Shown here: positions 22,374 through 34,458 of the stretch, piece after piece
Position numbering within the stretch: the stretch's first letter is position 1
Layout of the letters: every line of letters begins with the position of its first letter
NCBI GenBank assembly: GCA_030674155.1
Contig: CM060318.1
Span: forward strand, 69,359,017-69,423,016
DNA length: 64,000 nt
Direction: 5' to 3'
Source of the DNA: Stramonita haemastoma
Lineage: Eukaryota > Mollusca > Gastropoda > Neogastropoda > Muricidae
Position numbers and translations under genes: made by a program
Notes under the pieces: generated by a model
What the model saw: only the letters and a program-made list of their open reading frames with translations
Told to the model about the DNA's origin: nothing
Database searches by the model: none

Positions 22374-25300
22374 CTGCAAACACACAATACCAGTTTAACA
22401 ACAGGAGACAAAAAAATATTGGTTTTGCATTACAACCTCTATAATTCAAAATAGATTTGATCAGAAACACATATTTACAAAGGACCACTCGTGCTGAACA
22501 GGAATGTTGACAAATTCAGTACAGTAAACACAGCACAGGCATTAATGACCAGGTATGCAAGCTACACATAAATATTCAAAGGATATGAAGGGGAAAAGGT
22601 CAAACCATAAAAGTCTATCACAGTTAAATACTATTTCTGTAGAAAATGGTCAAATACACAACACCAAATCTCCATAACCCAAAGTGCTTGCAAAACTTTA
22701 TGTGTAAGCTGGATATTCTCTATAACTCACTCAACACTGAAATGAATAGGATTTTCATACTGTGTATATTTTATCTTTACATAAATTCACATGGATAGGT
22801 GCATAGCACCAGGAGGTCTGCACAGGGTCAACCTGGAAGACTGTAACTATTCCTATCTTTACTCTACCAGGCAGCATTGAAATAAAAACAAAAACAAACG
22901 AACAAATACTGCAACCTTGCACTTGAAAAGATCAAAGACCACCCACGCATTAACCACACCCAGCTAGTATATATATATCTAGTCTATTTGGAGCAAGACA
23001 GACAAATATTGAGTGTATACCACATCAAGTCTCACTAACCAAAAACAAGCAGAAAAACCACTGGAGGTTACATTAACTTAAGTGGACTAAAGTGAAATTT
23101 AAGATGACAAAGTGCAAAGAACACAGTTGCAGTAACTTGGTGATCCAAAACAACAAAATGGTGCCACCTTTGAACAAGTTCCTGATATCTGCCTGTTCTT
23201 GTCGATCTTTTTGTTATGTTTACCTAGTCCTGTTTCCTTTTGATGTTGTTCCCAGTAACAGTATAAAAGGTCTATAAGAGAGAAACAAATTTTAGAAGGG
23301 GGGGGGGGGGGGGGAGTATCTTTTCCTTGATGAATTATGTAAAACTTTAAGTGATCCAGTAAAAAAAAAAAAAAAACCCACAATAATGCCAGTCAAGTAA
23401 CTATGATGCACGATTGTGTTAGTGTACAAGAATGTTCTCAATTGAGTAGAAATAACTGTTTTGCAGAGTGAAAAAGTCTTGAGCAAGTGCATGAATGTGT
23501 GTACACATACATTTGCATGCATGCATTTCTGCGGAGAGCATGTACTTCGTCATAAACAGCAAAAGAGAGTATCTCAGTATCTCACTAGTATCTGACTTGC
23601 CAGCCGCCGCTGTAGCCTAGTGGTTAGGGCGTTGGACTCGTAATCTAAAGGTTGCTGGTTCGATCCCAGCTTTTGGCTATGGCGTTGTGCCCTTGGAAAA
23701 GGCACTTTAAATGGCTATTTTCTCACCCCACCCAGGTGTAAAAGGGGTACCAACCTTGTGTTGGGGGTTAACCCTGCGATAGACTGGCGTCCTATCCAGG
23801 GGGAGTCTATGACTCTCAGTCGCTTAACGCCACAGAAACCGGGATAAGCACCGGCCTGATGAGCCTTAAGCTGGGACAGACTTTAACTTAACTATCTGAC
23901 TTGCCATGCAATGAGCTTTATCACCCAACAGGAAATCAGGGACTTACCCAAGCGTTTGGGCACAGAGACCTGTAGACCCGCTGAAAGTAGTTACAGGGCT
24001 CGTAGTCCTGGCCTTTGATCTTCTGGCAGCGGTTGAAATCCACATAATTCTGCCAGCAATTTCTGAAAGCAGACAAAATATAATTTAATCATTTCATGAA
24101 AAAGTCTCACTATACTTGAAGCAGAGGAATATAAACACCTATTCAACACTTAAATGTCTTGTGGGCCATACTCTACATTTTTGTTTTATTTAGTGTAAGT
24201 CCTATAGGATATTGCTTTAGCTTTTCTTTAAATTTTTCAGAATCCATATTACAATAATGAGCATTTTCTTTTAATATATATAATATGTTGACCACAAATA
24301 CCACAAATATTAATACTGTGATAAAGACTTTACATTAATTACAAGTGTGAATTTACAGGTAGAGCTTTTCTTTACTCCTAAAATAACTTCAGACAATAGA
24401 GTGATTTTGATATGATTTGGTTTGATTTCCTACTCTCAAAAACAGAAACCAATGTATCATAACTTTGTCTTGAGGTATCAGATTTTGCATGTGTGTGTGT
24501 GTGCATGGGTGGGTGCGTGCGCACACAAAAATAAAAAAAAGAAACTGCATAGACAGAACTTGAGGCACTCATACTGAAGACCCCATCATATACATATGTT
24601 TGTCACTTGAAATGGCAGTTTTAAAATAGCAATTATGCAACAGGTGAAACTTTTCTGCCTCTTAGTAAAACAAAACAAACAAACCCGACCCCCCAAAAAA
24701 TCAATGGATCAAATTTTCATCTTCACTTTTTGGCATAACCACTGTAATTTGTAGGGGAACAGTCACTACGGCAGGGACAATCAATATCGATGAGTTATGT
24801 ACATGAATTTATAAACAGATAGATGAATAGATTGATGGATATCATCATCAGACAGATCTAGATAGAGAAAGATATTTAACTAAGATTGATGCATAAAACA
24901 TCAAAATTGAATTCAAGGCAGTCAAAATTTCTTCTTTGCCTTTAGAGGGTTTTTTATGAATTTTCTGTGAACACACCATATCTTTTTAAGTTTCTCATCC
25001 AGAGCTCTGACTCTGAGGTTCACATGGTGAGATTTTGTAGGTGACTGTTTACCCACCATTAAGGCTCTGCACTCCTCCTTTAGTATTATGTCTAAACATG
25101 ATACCAGTCAGCATGCTATGGCCTTCTCTTCCAAAATACAGAACAGGTTTTAACATGTGAGCAATATGTAATGAGTAAACTACATTTGCAAACAGGGCTT
25201 TTTTTATCGGCTTATCTGATGGATTAAAGGGTACTAATCTTAACCTCAGGGAAAAATTCTCTGAACAGGTGTCTTGGTGGTGATTTGAACCTTGGCCATC

Positions 25301-25557
25301 AGATCTCCAGTTCAACACTCTAACCACCAGGCTATCATGCCCCTTAAATTATAATTCATATCTGCTTCTAGACCTAAAATTAATTAATATTGTCATTATT
25401 GTGCTGGCAATTATTCTGAACCTTAAAAAACATGCAACAACAACTAAAGATCGGAAAAGAAACCCTGCATTTCAGTTTCTTACCTGGTCTGGTTCTGGTT
25501 TGGGAAGCGTGCATCAAAAGGAGCAGTTTTCATCTGATATTCCCCTTTCTCAGACAT
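22320..25557 (-). CDS. COX6B1: Cytochrome c oxidase subunit 6B
   Basis: Complement join 25557-25484, 24062-23948, 22373-22320: 80 codons plus TGA. This is the small nuclear-encoded subunit of complex IV on the intermembrane-space face, bridging the two monomers of the dimer. Seen: [16 protein letters not shown] near the N-terminus, the CX9C motif in [12 protein letters not shown], the CX10C motif in [12 protein letters not shown], and a conserved end [18 protein letters not shown]. The four cysteines of the twin CX9C/CX10C fold are all present. Introns break inside the Arg codon after NQNQT (phase 2) and after Trp (phase 0). Start chosen at the only ATG before the conserved N-terminus, in context CAGCCACCATG. 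Length fits the family (human 86). Complete and apparently intact. 6B1 versus 6B2 type cannot be separated here. Confidence 0.96.
22374..23947 (-). other. COX6B intron 2
   Basis: Contains a G17 run at 23298-23314, an A-run and one full SINE-A copy (23603-23892) oriented antisense to COX6B. Otherwise no exon-like sequence. Confidence 0.75.
23603..23892 (+). mobile_element. SINE-A copy 2, perfect 14-bp target duplication
   Basis: Flanked by TATCTGACTTGCCA on both sides (23589-23602 and 23893-23906). Same tRNA-Thr(CGT)-like head, central block and TTTAACTTAAC end as the copy at 3961. High similarity and an exact target duplication indicate relatively recent insertion. Confidence 0.93.
23948..24062 (-). 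CDS. COX6B1: COX6B coding exon 2
   Basis: 115 bases from acceptor CTTTCAG to donor GTAAGT. Carries all four structural cysteines (CX9C and CX10C). Completes the split Arg codon with A. Confidence 0.96.
24063..25483 (-). other. COX6B intron 1
   Basis: Holds a reverse SINE-B copy (24995-25345) and a short TG tract near 24491-24502. No exon-like sequence. Confidence 0.7.
24995..25345 (-). repeat. SINE-B copy, reverse
   Basis: On the minus strand it begins GGGGCATGATAGCCTGGTGG (A box), continues with a degraded B box (AGGTTCAAATC) and the TTAAAACCTGTTCTG block, then ends in the tail module (CTTAATGGTGGGTAAACAGT, AACCTCAGAGTCAGAGCTCT). Older and more diverged than the SINE-A copies. Confidence 0.75.
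25484..25557 (-). CDS. COX6B1: COX6B coding exon 1
   Basis: 24 codons plus two bases (AG of Arg), from ATG at 25557-25555 to donor GTAAGA. Eight 5' UTR bases precede the ATG back to an acceptor-like TTATCAG, so a separate 5' UTR exon is expected upstream. Confidence 0.93.
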
Positions 25558-25897
25558 GGTGGCTGCTGATAAGATCAAAACAAACAGATGATAAATGCTG
25601 TAGAATATAAATCTGCAAATTATCCTTAAAATGAGTATTACTATTAGTAAACTATCCATACTTTATGTACAACTACAAGGGTTTTAATTTTTAAAATATC
25701 ATTTGGCATTAAATCCATGCTGTAACCTCCTGTTCCTTCATCTAACCGCTTTGGCACAGTCATTGAAACTTGTGAAACCCTGATAGTGTGGCAGTATTGT
25801 TGCAGTTTCTGAGCAATTAATGACTGATAACTGATTGATACAGAACTTGCTCTGAATTTCAGGGGGTTGGGTATGGCAAGGTACTTTATGTTGTTCC

Positions 25898-25985
25898 TCA
25901 GCATAACCTCTGGGGTTTACCAATGGTGCGATTTTGCATTCTGCCCATCCTGAAGGTAGCTGCATTCTGACTTCGGGCAGGCAAG
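25898..25985 (-). repeat. SINE tail module
   Basis: Reverse copy: GGGGTTTACCAATGGTGCGA, TTTTGCAT, GCCCATCCTGAAGGTAGCTG and ATTCTGACTTCGGG. Located in the COX6B 5' UTR intron. Confidence 0.65.
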
Positions 25986-26059
25986 GTAGCCTACTGGAAA
26001 AAAAATGTCATCCTCCCAAGTGATTTATGGTCTCACCCTGTGTGCACTTATGCCAGTTA

Positions 26060-26165
26060 GAACCTACGGTTTCACACAGATTCCCTGGCGTGATAAATGA
26101 GACAGAATGAATTCTGGGTGACCCCATGGTGTTAAACTGGGGAACAAATAACAATAACAACAACT
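26060..26165 (+). repeat. (AAC)n-tailed dispersed repeat
   Basis: Shares GAATTCTGGGTGACCCC-like text, GTGTTAAACTGGGGAACAA and an AAC/AAT simple-repeat tail with 52890-52985. An A/AAC-rich tail is typical of the 3' end of a non-LTR element. Confidence 0.55.
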
Positions 26166-26597
26166 TCTAGATTTAGATCCAAAGTTTTGTGTGGACTGAT
26201 TATCATGATGTAGCCTAGGCTTACACAAGAATGAAACTAGAAAGTAGAAAGCATCGATTTGACATTAGAATTTGCATTGGGTGTTTACACCAACTCCGTG
26301 TGCTGTGTAATGTGATGCAACCATGAAATGGATTACAGTTATACCTGGAATTACATTAACCTTCCGTGACTCGATCACTAGGCTAGCCTAGTGGCGGACG
26401 TGACTTGCCACAATGCCGACGGCGACTGCTACAGTCAGTATGGGCTAACTGATCATGACCATTAACCGATTCCCAATAGTTTTCCGCTAAAAGAAATAAC
26501 AATTTCGATTTACAAAATATGCATCCATACACAAACATGCAAAACAAATCATATCACGAGTAATATATAACACATACAGACAAAACTGGCATTATAC

Positions 26598-26700
26598 CTT
26601 TTCAATCTTGACCTTCACAAGAGACCACAGCAGACAGCAACAAGATAATCGAATAAATGGGACTTCAAACACAAGATTGCCACATCCGGTCTACAGATCC
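26598..26700 (-). promoter_or_regulatory. COX6B 5' UTR exon and promoter region
   Basis: On the minus strand a donor AAAAG/GTATAA at 26598/26597 would end a 5' UTR exon that splices to 25565. Just upstream is ACCGGATGTGG, containing an ETS-type CCGGAT core often seen in promoters of respiratory-chain genes. No TATA box is obvious. The transcription start is inferred, not seen. Confidence 0.45.
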
Positions 26701-27240
26701 AAGTTCCACCACGGGAACTTATAGCCCGTGAATTTTGGAGATCATAGATTAAACAAGCTGCAACCTATGTGAGATAACTTTTTGCTGTTGGGAATTATTT
26801 TAAATCACGAAAGATACAGTCATCGTTGATAAGAAATCAATATAAAACTTAACAGCATTATGCATCTGTTTATCTAACTCCTAATGGATTGTGTTATTAT
26901 GAATAAATCAATACTTTCTCGTTTTTACAACTTATCTGCATTAAGTACAACATAATTATTCTTACTTTCTTTTTTTCAACTTCACCATATATCATGTTCA
27001 AATCATGAGTGCCCATGCTGCTCATTCTGATCTTACCATACACCCATACCTGGACTTCACCTTGAAAAAACCAACACAGGCCATGACACTGACATTCTAA
27101 AACTTGTCATTTCAAGTAGCAGAACCACACCTATCCACCAAAAAAACCCCATACATATCAGCTCAGGCAGCACTGCCAGTGACATCAAGTATTACTTAAG
27201 TAAAACCAAAAAAACTTTCAATGCTGATCAGTGATATTTG
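26701..27240. other. Intergenic upstream of COX6B
   Basis: AT-rich. No divergent gene is recognised on the plus strand opposite the COX6B promoter. Confidence 0.5.
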
Positions 27241-27244
27241 TCTG

Positions 27245-27460
27245 TTCCTCAGCTGGACCCCCAAGGTTCACTAATGGTGACATTTAGTATATGCCACCAT
27301 ATATACCCACCATCAAGGTAGTCACAGTCTGAGATTGGGGCAAACATCTTTACATGACACCAGCGTGCATGCAGTTTTGTGAATTACGTCATCCAGTTAT
27401 ACCAGCACACAATGTTTTTCTCTTTCAAAAAGGTGGAACTGGTTTTAAGGTGTGTATGTG
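27245..27460 (-). repeat. SINE-B 3' part with tail module, reverse
   Basis: Tail module (CAAGGTTCACTAATGGTGAC, ACCCACCATCAAGGTAGTCA) followed by the SINE-B body segment (CAGCACACAATG, AAAAGGTGGAACTGGTTTTA). The order is the same as in other reverse copies. Confidence 0.65.
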
Positions 27461-27499
27461 TTCTTCACTTTAACATCTTTCCAATCTAAGTTATATAGA

Positions 27500-27680
27500 C
27501 AACAGGAAAAGTGGTTCTAAGGAGAAAAGAAGGAGGGGTGAATAAATGTGCGTGAGTGTGTATATGAAGGGAAGTGAGAGTCTTAAAAAGAGAGGGGAGG
27601 GAGGATGAGAGGAACAGAAAAGAGGGAATTCCTTACAGAATTTCCAGAAGGTGGGATGTTTTTTATACTGACAGCCCCCC
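27500..27680 (+). repeat. Dispersed repeat family R, forward
   Basis: Purine-rich body ending GAATTTCCAGAAGGTGGGA and TTTTTATACTGACAG, the complement of the 4362-4580 copy. A C-rich tract (about 27675-27702) follows. Confidence 0.55.
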
Positions 27681-28429
27681 CCCCCCCCACCCCCACCCCC
27701 CTCCGGATTGAAATGTGTAATCATTGTATCAATGTGCATGTCTGACTTTGTCTGACTTTAAACTTTTAAAGTTTGATCTCTGTTTGCTTTAGAAACCAAA
27801 TTTTGACAAATTTTCTCCAAGCATTGTATCAATGTTAGAGATTTGGATTTCCTAGAGCAAAAATCTGACCCTCTCCTTCTGGATTATTTTTGTTGACCCT
27901 TTCCTGTTTATGCTGTTATGCTGATAGAGAGGCAGAGAAACCTTTCACCATAGACAGCTTTTTGTATGGTCCCTGCACTTGTCTGCACCAGTATTTTAAA
28001 GTGACACACAAGTTACTGAACAGCAAATCAATGCCTTTGTGTGGGCACTCATACAGTGGCAATGGTCTGCAGTATATACACAAGACAAGGAGAATGAAGA
28101 TGAAAAGCCAAAAGGACTTTTTTGCTGAATGTGTGGTCAAGGACTAATGTTAAATGTGTGTGGAAACTAGCACTGAGTACAAACAATTTAATTCACTGCC
28201 TGATAAAAAAAAAAAAAATCCATGACAATACATTAAAGAAAACCAACCATCGTTGGCACACATCAAATAAAGCGTCAATCACTGCCAGAAACTGTCAATA
28301 AAGATGTCTGGCCATATTGGGTGGAATATGGTGTTCCTTTTCTCCTCAAGTGCTCTCCAGAAGGTCTGCTGCCACTGGCCTCATTCTAGTTCCTATGCAG
28401 CTCATTGGAAAGTTCTCGATATTTTTGTG

Positions 28430-28620
28430 TTCAGATCTCCATGAAAAATAAGGCAGGAGAATGGGCTAGGTGTGCAGAAAATCAGCATGAGAGAGGGGGG
28501 GGGGAGGATACAGACAGAAACAAAGGGAGTGATAGAAAAGGGGAAATTTCTAGCACAGAATTTCCAGAAGGGGGGGGGATTTTTATAGTGAAAGGTCCCC
28601 CAGCAATGCCAGTGGAGTGA
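28430..28620 (+). repeat. Dispersed repeat family R, forward
   Basis: GCAGGAGAATGGGC, a purine body with G runs, TTTCTAGCACAGAATTTCCA and TTTTTATAGTGAAAGGTCCC. Second forward copy within 1 kb of the first. Confidence 0.55.
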
Positions 28621-29460
28621 GATGTCTGATAATGTCTATATCATAGTTTGCACAATGCCTGTCCACAGTCAGTCATAGAATACACCAAGAATGTTATTGC
28701 ACATTCAGTTTACTCTATGAAGTGGTAACCATGTCATGATAATATTTCTGCTATATATCTTAAATGCTTTTGAAACATTTGTTTCAAGTACAGGCCCTTT
28801 CCCATTGTCCTATGTGAAAAGCCTTTAAAGCCTTTTTCATCAAACCATAACTGTCTGTCTGTCTGTCTGTCTCTCTTGTTCACTCTTGTTAACTTAAAAC
28901 ACACATGTACACACATGCTTGCAAACTTGCTCATGTATATTCTACATGCACAAGAGTGTACTTGCACATGAATATATACATACCACAACCACACAACAAT
29001 AAGAATACTATGCAAACATGGAAAGAGATAAACAAAGTTGGACAATAAAAAAAGAGAAAGAGAAACAAATAGAAAACTATACATAGACAAACAAAATATC
29101 TGTATTTTTAAAGTTTATTTCCCTCTTGAAAAGTAGAATGCCATTCTTTAAAACAACAACATCATAAAAAAGATGTCAGTTGATTGATATCTACAAATTA
29201 AGGAGAAAAAAACCCTTCTCTTCATCTGTGAATTGGCATTATATCTGCCACAAAGAAATTTCTTCAAGAAAAAGTGATATATACATTTTTGCAAAGATTG
29301 ACTACTGTACAAGGAGATCCTGTATTGGATAAACATGCTGTGAAAAAAAAGACACGTGAAAGGTACATCAGATTTAGCTTTATGTAGATTTTACCAATGC
29401 CACTATATTTTCAAAAATTAAAAATGATCCCACATTTTTTTTCATAACCACACCCTAAAA
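28621..29460. other. Intergenic, no gene seen
   Basis: Contains a short (CTGT)n tract near 28852-28873. No exon or recognised element. Confidence 0.5.
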
Positions 29461-29462
29461 TT

Positions 29463-29560
29463 CCAGCTTGGCCCAGGCCAAAAGCTGTGTCCGTTATTGA
29501 TGTCAACTAATTGCCAAGGCCGACACTAAAATGTTGGGCTGTAAAATGTTATGTTAAGAA
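29463..29560 (+). repeat. Short dispersed repeat, pair of 52640-52735
   Basis: Shares AGGCCAAAAGCTGTGT, GTTATTGATGTCA, ATTGCCAAGGC and ACACTAAAATGTTG with 52640-52735 in the same orientation. Not coding. Confidence 0.7.
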
Positions 29561-29599
29561 AGCTTTTTTTTTTTAATTGCAATTTTAAAGTTCATCACA

Positions 29600-29624
29600 C
29601 GCACGCACTCACTCACTCACTCAC

Positions 29625-29656
<32 letters not shown>
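29600..29656. repeat. (CACT)n(CAAT)n microsatellite
   Basis: Tetranucleotide CACT units turn directly into CAAT units, one base different, showing the repeat mutated while expanding. Confidence 0.85.
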
Positions 29657-29658
<2 letters not shown>

Positions 29659-31850
29659 TTAAAGGGTAAAAAATAAATACAGCATGAAATGTTGAAATTT
29701 ACAAAGTAATAATGATTTCAAAACACATTTTGATATTAGATAGCTTGTTCAGTCAAAACTAAAACAAAGTCACATTTTTAAAGCAGCTTGAACTTAAAAT
29801 ATTTCATTTTCAGAGCAAGTCAAACTTTCATTTTAAGTGGAATGAATGAAGACCAATGCTGCCGATAGAATTATATACATAGGTAACAGCGTATATATTT
29901 TCAAAATTCTCCACAACAGAGAGGTAGGTAGGTGGGTGGTAATCATTTACTGTGTACTAGGGAAAGCTTCAGCCAAATTAGCACTCTTCAGCCCAATGCA
30001 GACACAATTTACCAAATATATTTTTCTTCCTTTAAACGCACACACACACACACACACACACACAGTCACACACACAATCACACACAGAGTCTCTTACACA
30101 CATACACACACACAATCAATTAAAGTGACGTGTAAGATAGTTTGAGAAAAATGCCTGTCGTGAAGAGGTGGCAGGCCTTTTAAAAAAAAATTTAAGGAAA
30201 CAACAAAACAAAAAAGAAAGTATCAAGAAACTAAAGTGTAGGATTGTTTTGTAGGGAAGTATTTTCAGTTGTTCAAGTAAGATAGTGTATGTTAGTATTA
30301 GTTTGAGTGTGTGTGTGTGTGTGTGTTGTGTGCAAGCATGCATGCATGTGTCCATGCATGCATGTGTGCGTGCGTGTGAGTGTTTTTGTGTACGTGTTTG
30401 TTTCAATTAAGAATTAGATGCCATGTAAATTTGAGCATCATCATAATCATATCACTAATATTATCATTGCTACTATCATTATCCTTGCTGTAAAGTTATC
30501 ATGACAAGATAAAGAACATGCAAATTACTATTTATTTAAAAAATAGAATGCGTGTGTTGTGTATTCTTAATTTTTGGATATTTTTTCGTGCGTGGGTGAG
30601 TGTAAACATATGTACATCTATCCTGGCCATGAAAAAATGGTATCAGACCAGGTGTGTGTGTGTGCATGTGCGCGTGCGTGTGTGTGTGCATGCGTGTGTG
30701 TGCGTGTGCATGTGCACATGTGTGCATAGCCTATTTATTTATTTATTCTTTTCAGAAAATGTCTTATGAAAGAAGCATGTCTTATTTATCTACTCCCAAT
30801 GGAAATTAATAAAATTGTTCTTTTCACCATGGCATTTGGATAAAGGTCCAACAAGTGGGTGTAGAAATTCCACTTGCATAACAAAACTTCCTCTGAGTCA
30901 ACTATCCCACAGTCATACCAGGGCTTTCAACTTCCACATTTATGACATTGCACCAACAATCTGACAGTTGAATTAACTGTGATATAGCACATTATGATGT
31001 AAACCATGTCTGCTGGAAAAGATGCTGGAAGCAGTTCATATAAACAATTGTAAAAGTTGCATGAACAGGTTCCTTTGTCTGTCTCCATAAACGAACTATA
31101 ACAAGAGTACATATTGACCAGATTTAAAAACAACAAAACCAAGCCAGACAATAACCCAACACATCATACCTGAGATGGGTTTGCAAGGCAGTACACTGGA
31201 ATGCTTATCTTTCAAGTTTTGAGATGGCTTTACAAAGCAAAACATTGAAATGCTTATCTTTCATATTTGGCAAATCATCACAAATACTTTGTTTTGTCAA
31301 AATGCAGCAACCATAGTACAAAGCAGTAAGGCCTAAAAATCAGCCAAATAAAAAACACCGAAGATCATAACAAGTGATATCCAAAATCCCTCATTAATCC
31401 AAATAAGATGAAGTAGACCCGCACACATAAAAAAAAACCCCAGCCTCCAAGACAGCACTGTCAAACATTTTGAATGAGCTAGCTGTCACATCAAAAGTCA
31501 TTTTGGCAAAATCAGAGCACCTTTGAAATGTGGAATGATATAATTAAAAAAAGATATATGGCTTTTTTTATATACAGTGCAGCACCAACACCAAAATAAG
31601 AAAATACCACACCTCTATCTTTTCCGCCTTACTTCAGGGCTTAACATAAGACTAGAGACAACAAAGAAGGAAAAAAACCAGTCTGAGATGTTGTTAGGTT
31701 GTCAACTTCACACAACAAAAATCTGACTATTTTCCCCTGTTTGTTCCTTGACAAGTGTTCCAAAGCTCGCCAATGGTGAAACTGTTGTGTATATAACCAT
31801 TTTTCCCATCATTAAGGAAGCCACATTCTGACTTCGGGGATGAAAAAATC
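29657..31850. other. Intergenic, microsatellites and a tail module
   Basis: AC tracts at about 30038-30117, TG/CATG-rich tracts at 30308-30385 and 30650-30725, and a reverse tail module at 31745-31845. No gene-like exon. Confidence 0.55.
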
Positions 31851-31859
31851 TGTAAAATC

Positions 31860-31985
31860 TGCAAATTTCTGACAATGTCGTTCATATAAACCAGGAACAG
31901 GGTAGGGATCAAGACTTGTCTCTGGGGGATTCCTTCTCTCAGTGCCTTCTTTCGGCTGTATGTTCCATATTCAAGCCTTCATAGA
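31860..31985 (-). pseudogene. LINE reverse-transcriptase fragment
   Basis: Minus-strand reading gives YSRKKALREGIPQ then VLIPTLFLVYMNDI, the RT signature around the PQG...P-LF-hydrophobic-ND core (usually GVPQGSVLSPTLF). It is cut off right after ND by the tail module at 31745-31845. Only about 40 residues remain, so a dead remnant of a non-LTR retrotransposon. Confidence 0.7.
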
Positions 31986-32149
31986 GGTAAGGTATTGGGA
32001 GAATAGTGAATAACATTCATTTTTACATTCGTATATATTCCCATACTGTCTTCCTCTACATCTCCAATAATAAAAGTGCATGAAAATATATCACAAACAT
32101 AACCATAAACAACTGATTCAAAAGAAAACATAAGCATTTCAGTATCAAC

Positions 32150-32300
32150 AAAAGTGTGTGTGTGTGTGTGTACGCGCGCGCATGCATGTGTACATGCATG
32201 CTTGCATGCATGCATGTGTGTGTATGCATGTGTATGCACACAAATGTGTACATGTGCTTGTGTGAGTGCATGTTTGTGTATACATGTGTGAGTGATGTGC
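32150..32300. repeat. TG/CATG-rich low-complexity tract
   Basis: Alternating purine-pyrimidine DNA (GTGTGTACGCGCGCGCATGC and CATGCATG runs). Thr-His and Met-His open frames here are artefacts. Confidence 0.8.
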
Positions 32301-32783
32301 AATAAGAAAAATATAAAAGTTACAGGTATAATCATGAAAACATGCATAAATCCCATATTTTCTAATTCCTCATAAATAAATGATAAAATCATACATATAA
32401 GCATTGCACGATAAAAACTGTGGAGCACATCACAGAGACAAATCAAAAAAAACAAAACAAAACAAACAAAAAAACTGTGCACTTGTAAAATAATATTATC
32501 TTCTCATCAGAAAAAGCTGTTCATGTGGCAACATTATGCAAAATAAACATGGAGATGAATAAAACGTGTGTGGCAAATGGTTTGTGTGTGTGTGTGTGCA
32601 TGTGCATGTATGTGCAAGCATACATGAGTTTGTGAATGTATCTGTTTTTCATGCACACACATAGAAATGTATGTTGGCATACCTTTCACTAAACTACGCT
32701 CTGTTCAAAATACAAAAAAGATATAGATGATACCAAACTGGTGCCATCTGAGATTCATTTAGATGTATACGTACATTCCCATA

Positions 32784-33073
32784 GCCGCCGCTGTGGCCTA
32801 GTGGTTAGGGTGTTGTACTCGTAATCTAAAGGTTGCGGGTTCGATCCCAGCTATTCCGCTATGGCGTTGTGCCCTTGGAAAAGGCACTTTACAGCTATTT
32901 TCTCACCCCACCCAGGTGTAAAAGGGGTACCAACCTTGTGTTGGGGGTTAATCCTGCGATAGACTGGCGTCCTATCCAGGGGGGAGTCTATGACTCTCAG
33001 TCGCTTAACGCCACAGAAACCGGGATAAGCACCGGCCTGATGAGCCTTATGGCTCGGGACAGACTTTAACTAA
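32784..33073 (+). mobile_element. SINE-A copy 3 with target duplication
   Basis: Flanked by TACATTCCCA (32772-32781 and 33074-33083). Same tRNA-Thr(CGT)-like head and central block as the other two copies. All three lie on the plus strand. It sits downstream of the MFSD13A copy A stop, antisense to that gene. Confidence 0.92.
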
Positions 33074-33594
33074 TACATTCCCACCACAAAAAAGCAACAC
33101 AAAATATATTCCCTGTGTAAAATAAGCAGCTTCCACTGTTTAAATCATTTTCACATTTTGATATCTGTCACCCTTTTTTCAAACATTAGAATCTACTTTC
33201 TCCCTTGTTTCTTTTTTGTCATCGTTGATTTTTTTTTTGAGAGGAGGGGTAAAAAGGAGAGACAATAGAGGGAGGAAGTAATGGGGAGAAGGAGGGTTAA
33301 GAGTAAAGTGATGGTGGTGGGTGGTGTTAGCGGTGGTTAATCAGGGCTAAAATAAATGTTGATATGATGAAATATCACAGCAAGAACAAGCCCCTACAAG
33401 CTCAGCTAAAAAATCTATACACTTATCATTGTTTCAAGGCTGCTTTTTTAAAGTTTTGTGTAAGCTGTTAATCTAGCTTCATGCAAATTTAGTTTAAATT
33501 CAAAGGAAAAGAGAGGTTTCAATCTACATCTTCATACAGTCTTCAACCACAGTATTTCAACTTGTCCTCAGAGAAAGCTGTTCTGTGGGTTTTG

Positions 33595-33800
33595 TGGATG
33601 AATTAACCCCTTTTCGTCTATGGATGAATTAACCCCTTTTAACCCCTTTACGTCTATGGATGAATTAACCCCTTTACGTCTATGGATGAATTAACCCCTT
33701 TTAACCCCTTTACGTCTATGGATGAATTAACCCCTTTACGTCTATGGATGACTTAACCCTTTATGTCTATGGATGAATTAACCATCTATGGATGAATAAA
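33595..33800 (-). repeat. 26-bp minisatellite just after the MFSD13A-A stop
   Basis: About eight units of TATGGATGAATTAACCCCTT plus TACGTC (plus-strand sense), some units shortened or with a duplicated TTAACCCCTTT. It ends 11 bases from the stop codon at 33812, so it would form the start of the 3' UTR. Confidence 0.88.
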
Positions 33801-33811
33801 CCTCTTTGCAT

Positions 33812-33994
33812 CTACAAGTTTCCACCAGGATCTGTTGCATCTGCAGTAATAACCGTTTCAGTGATTCGACGGCGGATGGTGAACTGTGACCATGAGACCA
33901 ACTGAATGAGACCCAGCCCTATGGAGAAGAAGCAGATGAGTTGAAACATCACGGCCACCATCGCTTCCTTCTCCGCCGCTGGTGCTGCAGCCTT
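33812..33994 (-). CDS. MFSD13A: MFSD13A copy A exon 5
   Basis: 183 bases including stop, after acceptor TTCACAG. Encodes an Ala-rich linker (KAAAPAAEKE), a final helix and WSQFTIRRR, then a short polar tail ending DPGGNL. Confidence 0.93.
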   Translation of the reverse strand, partial: KAAAPAAEKEAMVAVMFQLICFFSIGLGLIQLVSWSQFTIRRRITETVITADATDPGGNL

Positions 33995-34328
33995 CTGTGA
34001 ACAATAGGTATAAATAGTCCATTTTAACTGATCACTTAAAAAAAAATTGAAACAGTACAAAATATTTTGTCACTTAAAAAACTGATTTAAACAGGACAAA
34101 ATATTTTGCTTCAAGTGTCTGAAATTTTTTTTTTTATTCATTCTTGTTCATGCTCAGATCACTGTCAGAAGTACTGCAACTTGATAATCTTTAAAAACAA
34201 AACAAACAAAAAAAACACCAACAAACCCAGATCATTTGTGTGTGTACTGGATTACCACTAAGATTAAAAAGAGATCAAGTGCATGCTTGGGACTATTACA
34301 GATGCATCAGTTGTTTTTTAACATCCTG

Positions 34329-34393
<65 letters not shown>

Positions 34394-34396
34394 TTT

Positions 34397-34458
<62 letters not shown>

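Noticed and set aside
33595..33800. Tandem units considered as a CRISPR array
   Set aside because: Units are contiguous with no variable spacers, and the genome is eukaryotic; the same reasoning excludes 52243-52580 and 8756-9193.
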